Shown one piece after another: positions 7,296-15,300 of a stretch of DNA of 34,902 nucleotides (position 1 is the stretch's first letter; every line of letters begins with the position of its first letter). The translations under genes and the position numbers were made by a program. The notes under the pieces were generated by a model. It saw only the letters and a list, made by a program, of their open reading frames with translations, ran no database searches and had not been told where the DNA came from. The DNA is from an uncultured Clostridia bacterium (GTDB taxonomy: Bacteria > Bacillota > Clostridia > Christensenellales > UBA1242), in NCBI GenBank assembly GCA_947053595.1, contig CAMRSX010000013.1, positions 1 to 34,902 on the forward strand. Reading direction: 5' to 3'.

Positions 7296-7327
7296 AAAAA
7301 TGAACATATTGACATATGTTCATTTTT
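7296..7327. terminator. Bidirectional terminator
   Basis: A perfect 14-bp inverted repeat, AAAAATGAACATAT / ATATGTTCATTTTT, with loop TGAC. It can end the frameshifted membrane gene on the minus strand. Confidence 0.75.
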
Positions 7328-7360
7328 CTTTTATTGATGAGAGGGGATTTGGGGTGCAAA

Positions 7361-8064
7361 TTAGTCTTCAAACTTTTCTTCGGTGAGGATTTCCACAATT
7401 TCATCGGCGGTTTCCAGAATTTCTGTTTGTTGTGCAAGAAGTTTGTTTTGTTTTTCTTTGTTGCAGCTTTTGATGATGACAAGTGTGCCAATTGCAATTC
7501 CACCGGCAATCAGCCCCGAAATTGCATTGAAAAGAGATGTGTTTTCCGTTGCGGTTGCTGAAAGAATGGTTGTGTGATGACAATTGCAAAGATGGCAGAA
7601 ATGAAGTTGCAGCAGCGCAGTGATGAAAGCAAGATGTCATTTTTCTTTTTTACACGCGAAAGGTTGAAAATTGCAACGCCAAGTTCTGCAAAAGAGCAGG
7701 CGGCAATGCCAATCGACCAAATCAGACCATAGCGATATTCTCTTGGCCAGATGAGGAGGCTGCCCATATACAATCCAAATGCCAAGCCAGAAATCAGAAG
7801 CAGAACGCCCATGAGGGTGCTGACTGTTTCTTTGGAAGTGTTGGCGGTTGTTTTGTTGTGACTTTTTATGAAAATTCTTTTTGTGAAGCCAATCAAAAGG
7901 GTGTAGCCGCCGCTGACGCAATATAAATAAGACCTCATGAAAAAACCAAACGCAATTTTGGCGCATGCCCAAAAAAAATTGTACACCATGGTGATGTAGG
8001 TGACAAACTTTGTGCGTCTTATGGGTTCTTTAAAAAACCTTTTGATTTTGTCCTTAAAGCTCAT
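7361..8064 (-). pseudogene. Membrane protein of unknown function, interrupted by a frameshift
   Basis: From ATG 8064 the frame encodes about 160 residues with three or four hydrophobic segments (TMVYNFFWACAKIAFGFF; TLMGVLLLISGLAFGLYMG; LIWSIGIAACSFAELGVAIF; CNFISAIFAIVIT). It then runs into an unlike tail and stops near 7510. In the -1 frame from about 7574 the expected continuation appears: TTILSATATE, then a glycine-rich hydrophobic helix (ISGLIAGGIAIGTLVIIKS) and an acidic end (EILTEEKFED) with stop at 7361-7363. One lost base near 7574, or a sequencing error, explains the break. The full product would be about 234 residues. I do not recognise the family. The start has no Shine-Dalgarno. 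Confidence 0.75.
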
Positions 8065-8069
8065 TTAAA

Positions 8070-8097
8070 ACTATATTACACTTTTTATTATTCCAAA
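8070..8097 (-). promoter_or_regulatory. Promoter of the frameshifted membrane gene, possibly leaderless
   Basis: On the minus strand TATAGT (8075-8070) ends 5 nt before the ATG, with a TTTGGA/TTGGAA-like -35 15-16 nt further upstream. There is no ribosome binding site, so the transcript would begin at or next to the start codon. Confidence 0.45.
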
Positions 8098-8232
8098 AGC
8101 AATCAAAACTTTAAAATTTTCAATTGAGGAAGTTTTTGTCAGCTGCGAAAAAAAATATTTTATCTTTTCAAAAACACAAACCCATAAAAAGAGGTGTCAA
8201 TGTTGGCAGCCAAAACTGCAGACAAATAAGCA

Positions 8233-8264
8233 ATAAAAAAAACCAGTTTAAACTGGCTTTTTTT
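8233..8264 (-). terminator. spoVG terminator
   Basis: CCAGTTTAAACTGG (8243-8256) with A-run and T-run on either side forms a bidirectional terminator directly after the spoVG stop codon. Confidence 0.85.
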
Positions 8265-8265
8265 G

Positions 8266-8538
8266 TTAGTTATTTTCGCTTTTAAGTGCTTCTTCATAAG
8301 CAGCAAGAATTTTTTCTTTCAACATTTCGCGCACTTCTGTTTTGATTGGGTGAACGATGTCTTTGAATTCTCCCTCGTTGGTTTTTCTGCTTGGCATTGA
8401 AAGGAAATATCCATCCTTGCCGTTGATGACTTTGATGTCATGAACAACCAACTCGTCATCAATTGTGATTGATGCCACTGCCTTGAGTTTGTCACTTGCG
8501 TTGTTTACAATTCTCACTCTAATGTCCGTAATTTTCAA
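8266..8538 (-). CDS. spoVG: SpoVG septation/sporulation regulator
   Basis: A 90-residue protein with the full SpoVG pattern: MKITDIRVR at the start, LKAVASITIDDELVVHDIKV, the conserved GYFLSMPSRK segment (residues about 43-52), then DIVHPI and a C-terminal helix. SpoVG is a small nucleic-acid-binding protein that affects septum formation and sporulation in Bacillus and gene expression elsewhere. Length equals the family norm. An AAGGAAGGT-type Shine-Dalgarno lies just before the ATG at 8538. It is transcribed away from murC and ends at a strong terminator, so it is monocistronic. Confidence 0.96.
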   Translation of the reverse strand: MKITDIRVRIVNNASDKLKAVASITIDDELVVHDIKVINGKDGYFLSMPSRKTNEGEFKDIVHPIKTEVREMLKEKILAAYEEALKSENN

Positions 8539-8587
8539 GTTCTTTTACCTTCCTTTTAAATAGTTTTCAACCTTGATGGTCAAAGAC

Positions 8588-8615
8588 ATTATATCACATT
8601 TGTCAGATTTTGCAA
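8588..8615 (-). promoter_or_regulatory. spoVG promoter
   Basis: Minus strand: TTGCAA, 16-nt spacer, TATAAT with an upstream TG (extended -10). The stretch CTGACAAATGTGATAT over the spacer and -10 recurs in the rpmB promoter (16873-16901). Confidence 0.7.
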
Positions 8616-8689
8616 AAGATTTTGCAAGGTTGTCAAGAAATTTTTTGAAAGCATATTTAAAGAATATTGAATTTTTTAAAGGAGTGCAA

Positions 8690-9982
8690 ATGAAAACTTT
8701 GCGTGGAAAGCGAATTTATTTTTTTGGAATTGGCGGAGTTTCTATGTCCGCCCTTGCAATTATGCTGAAAAATTGGGGCTTTGAGGTTGCTGGAAGTGAC
8801 GAAAGAGGCGGGCGTGGCACACAAATTTTGCAAAAAGAAGGGATTGATGTCGATTTTCAGCTTAATGAAGATGAAATTAGGGTGGCAGATGTGATTGTGG
8901 CATCCTCTGCCATTAAGGCGGACGACCCTCATATGCTTTTTGCCAAGCGCTATGCAAAAGAAGTTTGGACGCGAGGCGAGCTTTTGGGCTGGGTTTCAAG
9001 CCACTTTGAAAAGGTGATTGCCGTGGCGGGGTCGCATGGGAAAACCACCACAACTGCCATGATTTATGAAATTTTGTGGCTGGCAGGGAAAAATCCAACG
9101 CTGCACTTGGGTGGCTTTAGGGTGCAAGACGGCTTGAACTATCACTTTGGCGGCGAAGAGTTTTTTGTGACTGAAGCGTGCGAATATCACAACAACTTTT
9201 TGTCTTTGCATCCGCATATCAGCGTTGTCACCAATGTTGAAAAAGAGCATATGGATTTTTTCAAAACTTTTTCCAATCAGCTTAGTGCGTTTGAGCAGTT
9301 TAAGAGGCAGTCTGAAATTGTTGTTGAAGATTGCGGAAGTCTTTGCGCAAAAAACATTCAGCATGACCAAAAGGGTGGCTTGATGTTTTCACTTTGCGAC
9401 AAGGATGTCAAAATTATGGATTTACATTTGCGCATATGTGAAGAGGTGAACACGCAAAACTGCATATTTGCATATTTGGCGGCAAAACGGCTGAAGATTT
9501 CGGACTGCATCATAAAGCAAGCGCTTGAAAACTTTGCTGGTGTGGCAGTGCGCTTTGAAAGCAAAAGTTGCCCACATTTCAACACGGTGATTTGTGACTA
9601 TGCGCATCATCCAACCGAGCTTGCAAAAGCCATTTCCACCGCAAAGAAAATCTTTAAAGAAAAACAGCTTGTAACCATTTTTCAGCCGCACACATTTTCG
9701 CGCACCAAGACGCTTTTGCCGCAGTTTGTTTCGGTGTTTGAAAACTTGCCATGCCCAGTGTTTTTCAAAACCTATTCCGCGCGCGAGCAACCTTGTGAAG
9801 GGCTGAGTGGCAGCCAGCTTTGCCAAATTGTTGAAAAAACCAATCAAAATGCCAGATATTTTGATGATTTTGAGGGGCTTTTCCAGTTTTTGCAAGGCTT
9901 TTCCAAGGAAGAAACAGCACTTCTGTTTTTGGGAGCAGGAGATTTGCCAGACATCTTACACAAAAATTCTTTTATTGAATAA
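8690..9982 (+). CDS. murC: UDP-N-acetylmuramate--L-alanine ligase MurC
   Basis: A 430-residue cytoplasmic enzyme that adds L-alanine to UDP-MurNAc with ATP, the first amino-acid step of peptidoglycan stem peptide synthesis. The N-terminal Rossmann motif is FFGIGGVSMSALA (residues 11-23). The ATP loop is GSHGKTTTT (114-122). The central domain has VTNVEKEHMDFF. The C-terminal domain has CDYAHHPTEL and FQPHTFSRTKTL, both typical of MurC. It is slightly shorter than usual (440-460). I choose ATG 8690 because AAAGGAG lies 6 nt upstream and translation begins at the conserved strand; an upstream in-frame extension to 8573 would run through the spoVG promoter. The hydrolase and MurF-like genes follow closely. 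Confidence 0.96.
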   Translation: MKTLRGKRIYFFGIGGVSMSALAIMLKNWGFEVAGSDERGGRGTQILQKEGIDVDFQLNEDEIRVADVIVASSAIKADDPHMLFAKRYAKEVWTRGELLGWVSSHFEKVIAVAGSHGKTTTTAMIYEILWLAGKNPTLHLGGFRVQDGLNYHFGGEEFFVTEACEYHNNFLSLHPHISVVTNVEKEHMDFFKTFSNQLSAFEQFKRQSEIVVEDCGSLCAKNIQHDQKGGLMFSLCDKDVKIMDLHLRICEEVNTQNCIFAYLAAKRLKISDCIIKQALENFAGVAVRFESKSCPHFNTVICDYAHHPTELAKAISTAKKIFKEKQLVTIFQPHTFSRTKTLLPQFVSVFENLPCPVFFKTYSAREQPCEGLSGSQLCQIVEKTNQNARYFDDFEGLFQFLQGFSKEETALLFLGAGDLPDILHKNSFIE

Positions 9983-9991
9983 TATGAGAAT

Positions 9992-10744
9992 ATGATAACA
10001 AAATTTAAAGATGCAAATGTGTTTTATAGATTCTTTGACAAACAAAGCGAGGTGGTTAATGTCTATCTTCATGGTTGGGGGGCCAACCACAAAAGCTTGA
10101 TGTTTTGTCATAAATACATAAAAAATGAAAGTTCGCTTTTCATTGATTTTCCGCCATTTGGAGAAAGCAAGTGTGACATCAGCGATTGGACAGTGTTCAC
10201 CTATGCCAACATGGTGGTGTCCATCTGTCAGCGGCTGAAAATCAAAAAGTTCAATTTGATTGGCCACTCTTTTGGTGGGCGCATTGCCATCATTTTGGCG
10301 GTGCTTTGCAAAGAAGAAACCAACAAGGTGGTTCTGGTGGACAGTGCGGGCGTGAAGCCGCGCAGAAGCTTGGGCTATTATTTCAAAATTTGGGCATATA
10401 AGTTGCGAAAAAAACTTAAGATGGATGTTTCAAAATATGGCAGTTGTGATTATAAAGCGCTTCCGCCCAACATGCGCAAAATTTTCAACAGCATTGTCAA
10501 CACGCATCTGGACGATTTTTTGCCTTTCATCAAAGCGCAAACGCTGATTGTGTTTGGGCAAGATGACACCACCACGCCGCTTTATATGGCAAAAAAGCTG
10601 CACAAAAAAATCAGGAAGTCAAAGCTTGTTGTACTTCCAAACGCTGGGCACTTTTGCTTTGTGGACAGAAGAATGGAGTTTTTAAATCAACTCAAAAGCT
10701 TTTTGGATGCTAAGGAGGAAATATGTTTGTTTTGTGGGCACTGA
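9992..10744 (+). CDS. Alpha/beta hydrolase
   Basis: A 250-residue alpha/beta hydrolase. The oxyanion-loop motif is LHGWGA (26-31), the nucleophile elbow GHSFGG has S93, the acid is probably D191 or D192 (FGQDDTTTP), and the base is H220 (AGHFCF). The order and spacing are canonical. The substrate cannot be read from sequence; esterase, thioesterase or lipase-like roles are all possible. The gene begins 9 nt after murC with only a weak ribosome site, so translation is probably coupled. Its end overlaps the start of the MurF-like gene by 22 bp. This tight linkage with wall ligases suggests a role in wall or envelope metabolism, but that is inference. Confidence 0.9.
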   Translation: MITKFKDANVFYRFFDKQSEVVNVYLHGWGANHKSLMFCHKYIKNESSLFIDFPPFGESKCDISDWTVFTYANMVVSICQRLKIKKFNLIGHSFGGRIAIILAVLCKEETNKVVLVDSAGVKPRRSLGYYFKIWAYKLRKKLKMDVSKYGSCDYKALPPNMRKIFNSIVNTHLDDFLPFIKAQTLIVFGQDDTTTPLYMAKKLHKKIRKSKLVVLPNAGHFCFVDRRMEFLNQLKSFLDAKEEICLFCGH

Positions 10745-12138
10745 TTGCCACGACCGCGTTTTGCGCAGTGGATTTGCTTTACATAAAAACCTTTCAGTTG
10801 GAAGGATATAAACTGAAAAACTTTTGGAAAAAAATTCCAGTTCATGTTTTTTCCTTTGGCAAAAAAACACCTCTGGTTTTCACAAATCGCATAAAAAGGC
10901 TGCTTTTTGTGAACTTTTTGCTTAATTTTGTCTTGCTTTTGATTGTTTTTGGCGTTGGCTTGCCAATTTGGCTGGCGCTTGTGCTTTGCTTAATTTTGCT
11001 GCTTGCAAGCCCAGTGTTGGTGATGGCCTCTTTTGTGCTGTCACTTCCCATTGAAAACAAAATCAAAAACAACTTTGTAAAAAAGGCGCAAAAAAAACTG
11101 GACGACATAAATTGTAAGGTGGTGGCAATCACTGGCAGCTTTGGCAAAACTTCCACAAAAAATGTGCTATATCAAATTTTGAAGCAAGAGTTTGAAGTGA
11201 CGGCTTCGCCAAAAAGCTTCAATACGCCCATGGGTGTTTGTAAAACCATTTTGGAAAATTTGAAAGAAACAGACGATTTTCTCATCTTGGAATTTGGCGC
11301 ACGGGCAAAGGGCGACATCCAGCAACTTGCCAAAATGGTGCCGGTGGATTTTGGCATCATCACGCCAATTGGCAACTGTCATCTTGAAACCTTTGGCAGT
11401 GTGCAAAATATTGAAGACACAAAATTTGAACTTTGCAACGAGGTGAAGGACGCCGTAATTTTCAACGGCGCCAGCAAGTCCACAAAAAACTTGTTTAACC
11501 GCTTTGAAAGGAAAAAATTTTTGGTGTGCGAAGAAAACTCATTTGCCTATGCCAAAAACATCTGCGTAACGCCCAGCGGCAGCCAATTTGTTTTGGTGCT
11601 GGATGATGTGGAGTTTGAATGCAAAACAAAACTGCTTGGCAAAGCCAACATCGACAACATTGTGGTTGCTTCTGCCATGGCATATCTTTTGGGGGAAAGC
11701 GCGTTTGGCATTCAGAAAGGCGTGGAGAACTTGGTGGCTGTTCCGCACAGATTGGAACTCATCAAAGGGCAGTTTGTGGATGTGATTGACGATTCATACA
11801 ACAGCAACATCAGCGGCTTTGTTGAGGCGCTGGAGGTGTTGTCAGCTTTTGACGGCAAAAAGGTGGTTGTTTCTCCGGGCATTGTGGAGCTTGGCGCCAG
11901 CCAGTTTGAGGTGAACAGACAGGCCGCTCAGCAGGTTGCAAAAAAAGCGGATGTGTTTGTGATTATGAACGAAATCAACAAAAAGGCTTTGTTTGAAGGC
12001 GCAAAGCAAGGCGGAATGGATGCAAACAAAATTTTCTTTGCGTCCACAAGAGAGCAGCAGAAGCAGCTGCTGAAAGAACTGCTTTCCGGCGGCGAAGTTG
12101 TGCTGTTTGAAAATGACTTGCCGGATAATATAAAGTGA
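10723..12138 (+). CDS. Membrane-anchored MurF-like Mur ligase
   Basis: A 471-residue protein with membrane segments at about residues 1-20 and two more near 62-110 (LFVNFLLNFVLLLIVFGVGL and LALVLCLILLLASPVLVMAS), followed by a Mur ligase core. The ATP loop is ITGSFGKTSTKN (136-147). The MurF-like features are SPKSFNTPMGV, LEFGARAKGDI, ITPIGNCHLETFG and DDSYNSNISGF. The usual MurF UDP-substrate domain is replaced by the membrane region. It probably adds D-Ala-D-Ala or another amino-acid unit to a wall precursor, possibly a lipid-linked one. I saw no second MurF in the window, so whether it replaces the cytosolic enzyme is unknown. AAGGAGG lies 5 nt before the ATG. It is the last gene of the murC operon. 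Confidence 0.85.
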   Translation: MFVLWALIATTAFCAVDLLYIKTFQLEGYKLKNFWKKIPVHVFSFGKKTPLVFTNRIKRLLFVNFLLNFVLLLIVFGVGLPIWLALVLCLILLLASPVLVMASFVLSLPIENKIKNNFVKKAQKKLDDINCKVVAITGSFGKTSTKNVLYQILKQEFEVTASPKSFNTPMGVCKTILENLKETDDFLILEFGARAKGDIQQLAKMVPVDFGIITPIGNCHLETFGSVQNIEDTKFELCNEVKDAVIFNGASKSTKNLFNRFERKKFLVCEENSFAYAKNICVTPSGSQFVLVLDDVEFECKTKLLGKANIDNIVVASAMAYLLGESAFGIQKGVENLVAVPHRLELIKGQFVDVIDDSYNSNISGFVEALEVLSAFDGKKVVVSPGIVELGASQFEVNRQAAQQVAKKADVFVIMNEINKKALFEGAKQGGMDANKIFFASTREQQKQLLKELLSGGEVVLFENDLPDNIK

Positions 12139-12188
12139 CAACTTTTTCTAATGTCATGTTTAACAAGTCATCGTCCGCGCCAACGCGC

Positions 12189-12229
12189 CATTCTGACCGA
12201 AGCGCAAGCGGAGTGGAGGAATCTTTGTC
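12189..12229 (+). repeat. REP-like intergenic repeat, copy 1
   Basis: CATTCTGACCGAAGCGCAAG and the following GGAGTGGAGGAATCTTTGTC match 28961-29001 with one difference, and match in the opposite sense the cores at 19223-19276 and 23604-23645 (AGATTCTT...GAATGAC). Short extragenic GC-rich repeats of this kind are often scattered in clostridial genomes. Confidence 0.7.
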
Positions 12230-12273
12230 TGATTTTGTTGTTTTGCGGTGATTTTGCAAATGCGTGAGAAAAA

Positions 12274-12315
12274 TGTCGCATTTTGCTTGTAAAAATAAGC
12301 AAAATGAATTAAAAT
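12274..12315 (+). promoter_or_regulatory. Leaderless-type promoter of lipoprotein gene 1
   Basis: TTGTAA (12287-12292), 17-nt spacer, TAAAAT (12310-12315), then 6 nt to the ATG at 12322. There is no Shine-Dalgarno, so the predicted transcript starts at the A of ATG. TGTCGCA (12274-12280), one base from the Spo0A box TGTCGAA, begins 13 nt before the -35. Gene 2 has the same geometry with a perfect box. Confidence 0.65.
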
Positions 12316-12321
12316 AAGCAT

Positions 12322-15300
12322 ATGAGAAAGTTTTTATTAAGCCTTTTGTGCTTTTTCTTTATATTCACCCTAACTGGCGGAATGGCAGTTTTTCTCACCG
12401 CTTGTGGCGCTCAGTCGGAGGGCGGCAATGGGGGGGGGATTTCTGACCCTGAAAATCCTGAAGATGGAGAAATAACAGAAAATCCTGACGATGATGTGGA
12501 AGGAGATTCCTTCAATTTAAATTTTAAGATATATGCAGTTATGTATACCTCCTGGAGCACATATTATGCTTGTAATACATCAATCGGTGGTGCAAGCGAC
12601 AGGGGAAGTGGAGTTGGTCCATATTTTAATATGGATATATATAGCGTTAACAAAGGCTCATCAAGTTGGGGGCATCATGACACATTGGATGTCAGAACAA
12701 GTGCATATGGTCGTACATCCGCTTCAAACAGCTCATGGACAGGGCAGTATTGCTCATACACCTATGGAGAATGGAGTTCAACTTCATCTAGAGAAACTAA
12801 GTATTTTTATTCATATATTTCAGCAAATGCCGGTAACTATGCCAAGTTTGCAGGGTATTCAATGAACAATGCAAAAAATAGTGGTTTTGATTATACAGGA
12901 AGCAGCGTATATGTTGCATACCGTGATACTAACAGTTCCACATATTCAGCTGGGTGGAAATTTCTCCCAAGCAGAAGCGATGTGGTGGATAAGTGGGCAT
13001 GCAGTGCAAGTCTCAGTGGCACGGTTTATGTTAATTTTAAGAAAAAATACGCATATAGATATTTTCCAAATGGCGGATCTGGTCCCGCATCTGGCAGTTC
13101 TGATATTTACTATGCTGGTGACGATACCACCCTTAGACCTGCAATAACAAGGACGGGCTATACTTTCAATGGTTGGTCCACATCTTCTGGTGCATCCTCA
13201 GGGAATAGTGCTGGCAGCACTTATTCCACCAATTGTGCTTCAGACCAAGCATTTTATGCAACATGGAGGGCAACTACATACACAATCACACTTGACCAGA
13301 ATTCTGCGACAACGAATGGGACAACATCTGTGTATGTAACTTATAATACATGGCCTGGAGGATTTTCAATAACAAATCCACAAAGGACAGGCTACACCTT
13401 TGATGGATGGACAACAACAAGAAATGGGTCAACAGTTCTCATCAATGCCGGAGGAAGCTTGCAGGGGGTTTCGGGCTACACTGATGGAGGTGTTTGGAGT
13501 AAAGCGGGCGATACAACTGTCTATGCAAAATGGACAATAAACCAATATTACATCAACATAAGCATCTTAGACCCCGGAGGAGGTGAGCCGTGTGATGGAA
13601 CCGCGGGCACAATGACGGTGTATTATTCGGATACTGGGCAGACATACAATGGTTGTGGTGACCAGCCGAAAGCCCATGTTTCATACAATTCAACAATAAG
13701 AATTTCAAACATCTCGCCAGGGGTGGGCATGCATTTGTCTTCAGTGAGTTCTTCCAGTGGAAGAGGTTCGTGGAATGGCAGCACCTTCACTTTCACTGTT
13801 GCAGCTGCCGACGACAGCATCATAATATACATGGCGTATAACACTTACACAATAACTTACAATCCAAACGGCGGAAGCGGCTCTTCGCAAACTCAGACGG
13901 TCACTTACAAAAGTTCTTTCACAACCAAGCCAAGCAACACCTTTTCAAAAACAAGTTACACTTTCACTGGCTGGGGTGGAAGTTATCCAAGTGCCAACGC
14001 TTCATACACATACAACACTGTGGGGAACACAACTTTGTATGCTCAGTGGAGCGCAAACACTGCCACGCAGAAGCTGTATCAGATGTATGCCACCGGCACG
14101 GGGGCGTCGCCGTCTTACACCATGGGCGGAAGTGGTGGAAATATGTATATGTCTTTCCATTATGACAACAACGGCACTGCCACAGCAGTGAGAGAAAAGC
14201 AGTTTGGTGCGGGACCCAACAGTCAGGTGTTTTTGACAGGATATAGCCGAACAATCACAGCAGAGGCTTACACTCCGGGGCAATATATCTTCATGGGGCT
14301 GACAACCACCAACACGCCGCCAACAGGATTAAACCCACCAACCACCAACAGCATAACTGTCAGTGGCACAGACACCACCACAGTGTATGCGTGGTATCGG
14401 CAGGTGCCAAACTCAGCAGCCATAATCAAGTGGGGTGCTGAAATTGGATATTATTTTGAAAGCGGAGAGTTTCCACAAAGTTATCTTGGCACCAGCGTCA
14501 GTGGGCTGGGCAGTGTTTCATACAACATTCCATATTTAAACGCAAATGGGTCAACAGTCAACATTCCGGTTTATTCTTACAGTGGTGGAAAGTGTGCGCT
14601 TGTTTCTGGCAAATATTTTAAAGTGGAGCCAATCAAGTGGAAGGTGAACGATGCCGTTTGGGGGATGTATGGCGCATACAACACCAACATAACGGCTGTG
14701 ACGGCTGAGGTGATTGGCTTTGGCGCGGTGGCGCCTTCGTCGGCTGGCAAAGAGGGCTGGGCATGGACAAGCAGCGGAATGTATTCCAACACCAACACCA
14801 CAGCGGGACGGATGAGCTTGACAAACGCCAACAACACCAGTGTTTCATATGACAAATTCAACGCCGCAGGCACACAAACCATTGTTGCGTCAAACGCCGC
14901 CAATTCTGACGCCAGCCAGTTGCGCGTGGCGGGGCTTTCGGAAATCAAGGCCGCCACTGGCAGCTCGTCGGCAGGCGCAGGTTGGGCAGCAAAGTGCAGC
15001 GATTTTGTGGCATTCATGACCACAGGCTCCACAACAGGCGGAGTGTATGCGGATTATTGGACACGCAACCTTGCTGGCGACACGTTTAAGGGATATCACC
15101 AAAACGGACTTTCCATAACGGCCAGCGGCTATGAAAGCAGCAAATATCTGTCATATGCGCAAGGCGTTAGATATGCCATGACGCTTTCTTCCGGCAGAAA
15201 CATGGGCGGCACCGCGGCAAGATATTTGCGCGTTTACAGCAATGGCAGCGACAAAAATGAAGGGAATCACATAAGTTATTTGTCTGTTGAGACGGCTGAT

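Noticed and set aside
7565..7590. Programmed -1 frameshift in the membrane gene
   Set aside because: There is no slippery heptamer or obvious downstream structure at the shift point; mutation or sequence error is simpler.
14577..15032. 151-codon antisense frame repeated exactly at 22020-22475
   Set aside because: It exists twice only because the gene-conversion block is duplicated. It has no start signals and mirrors the sense coding pattern.
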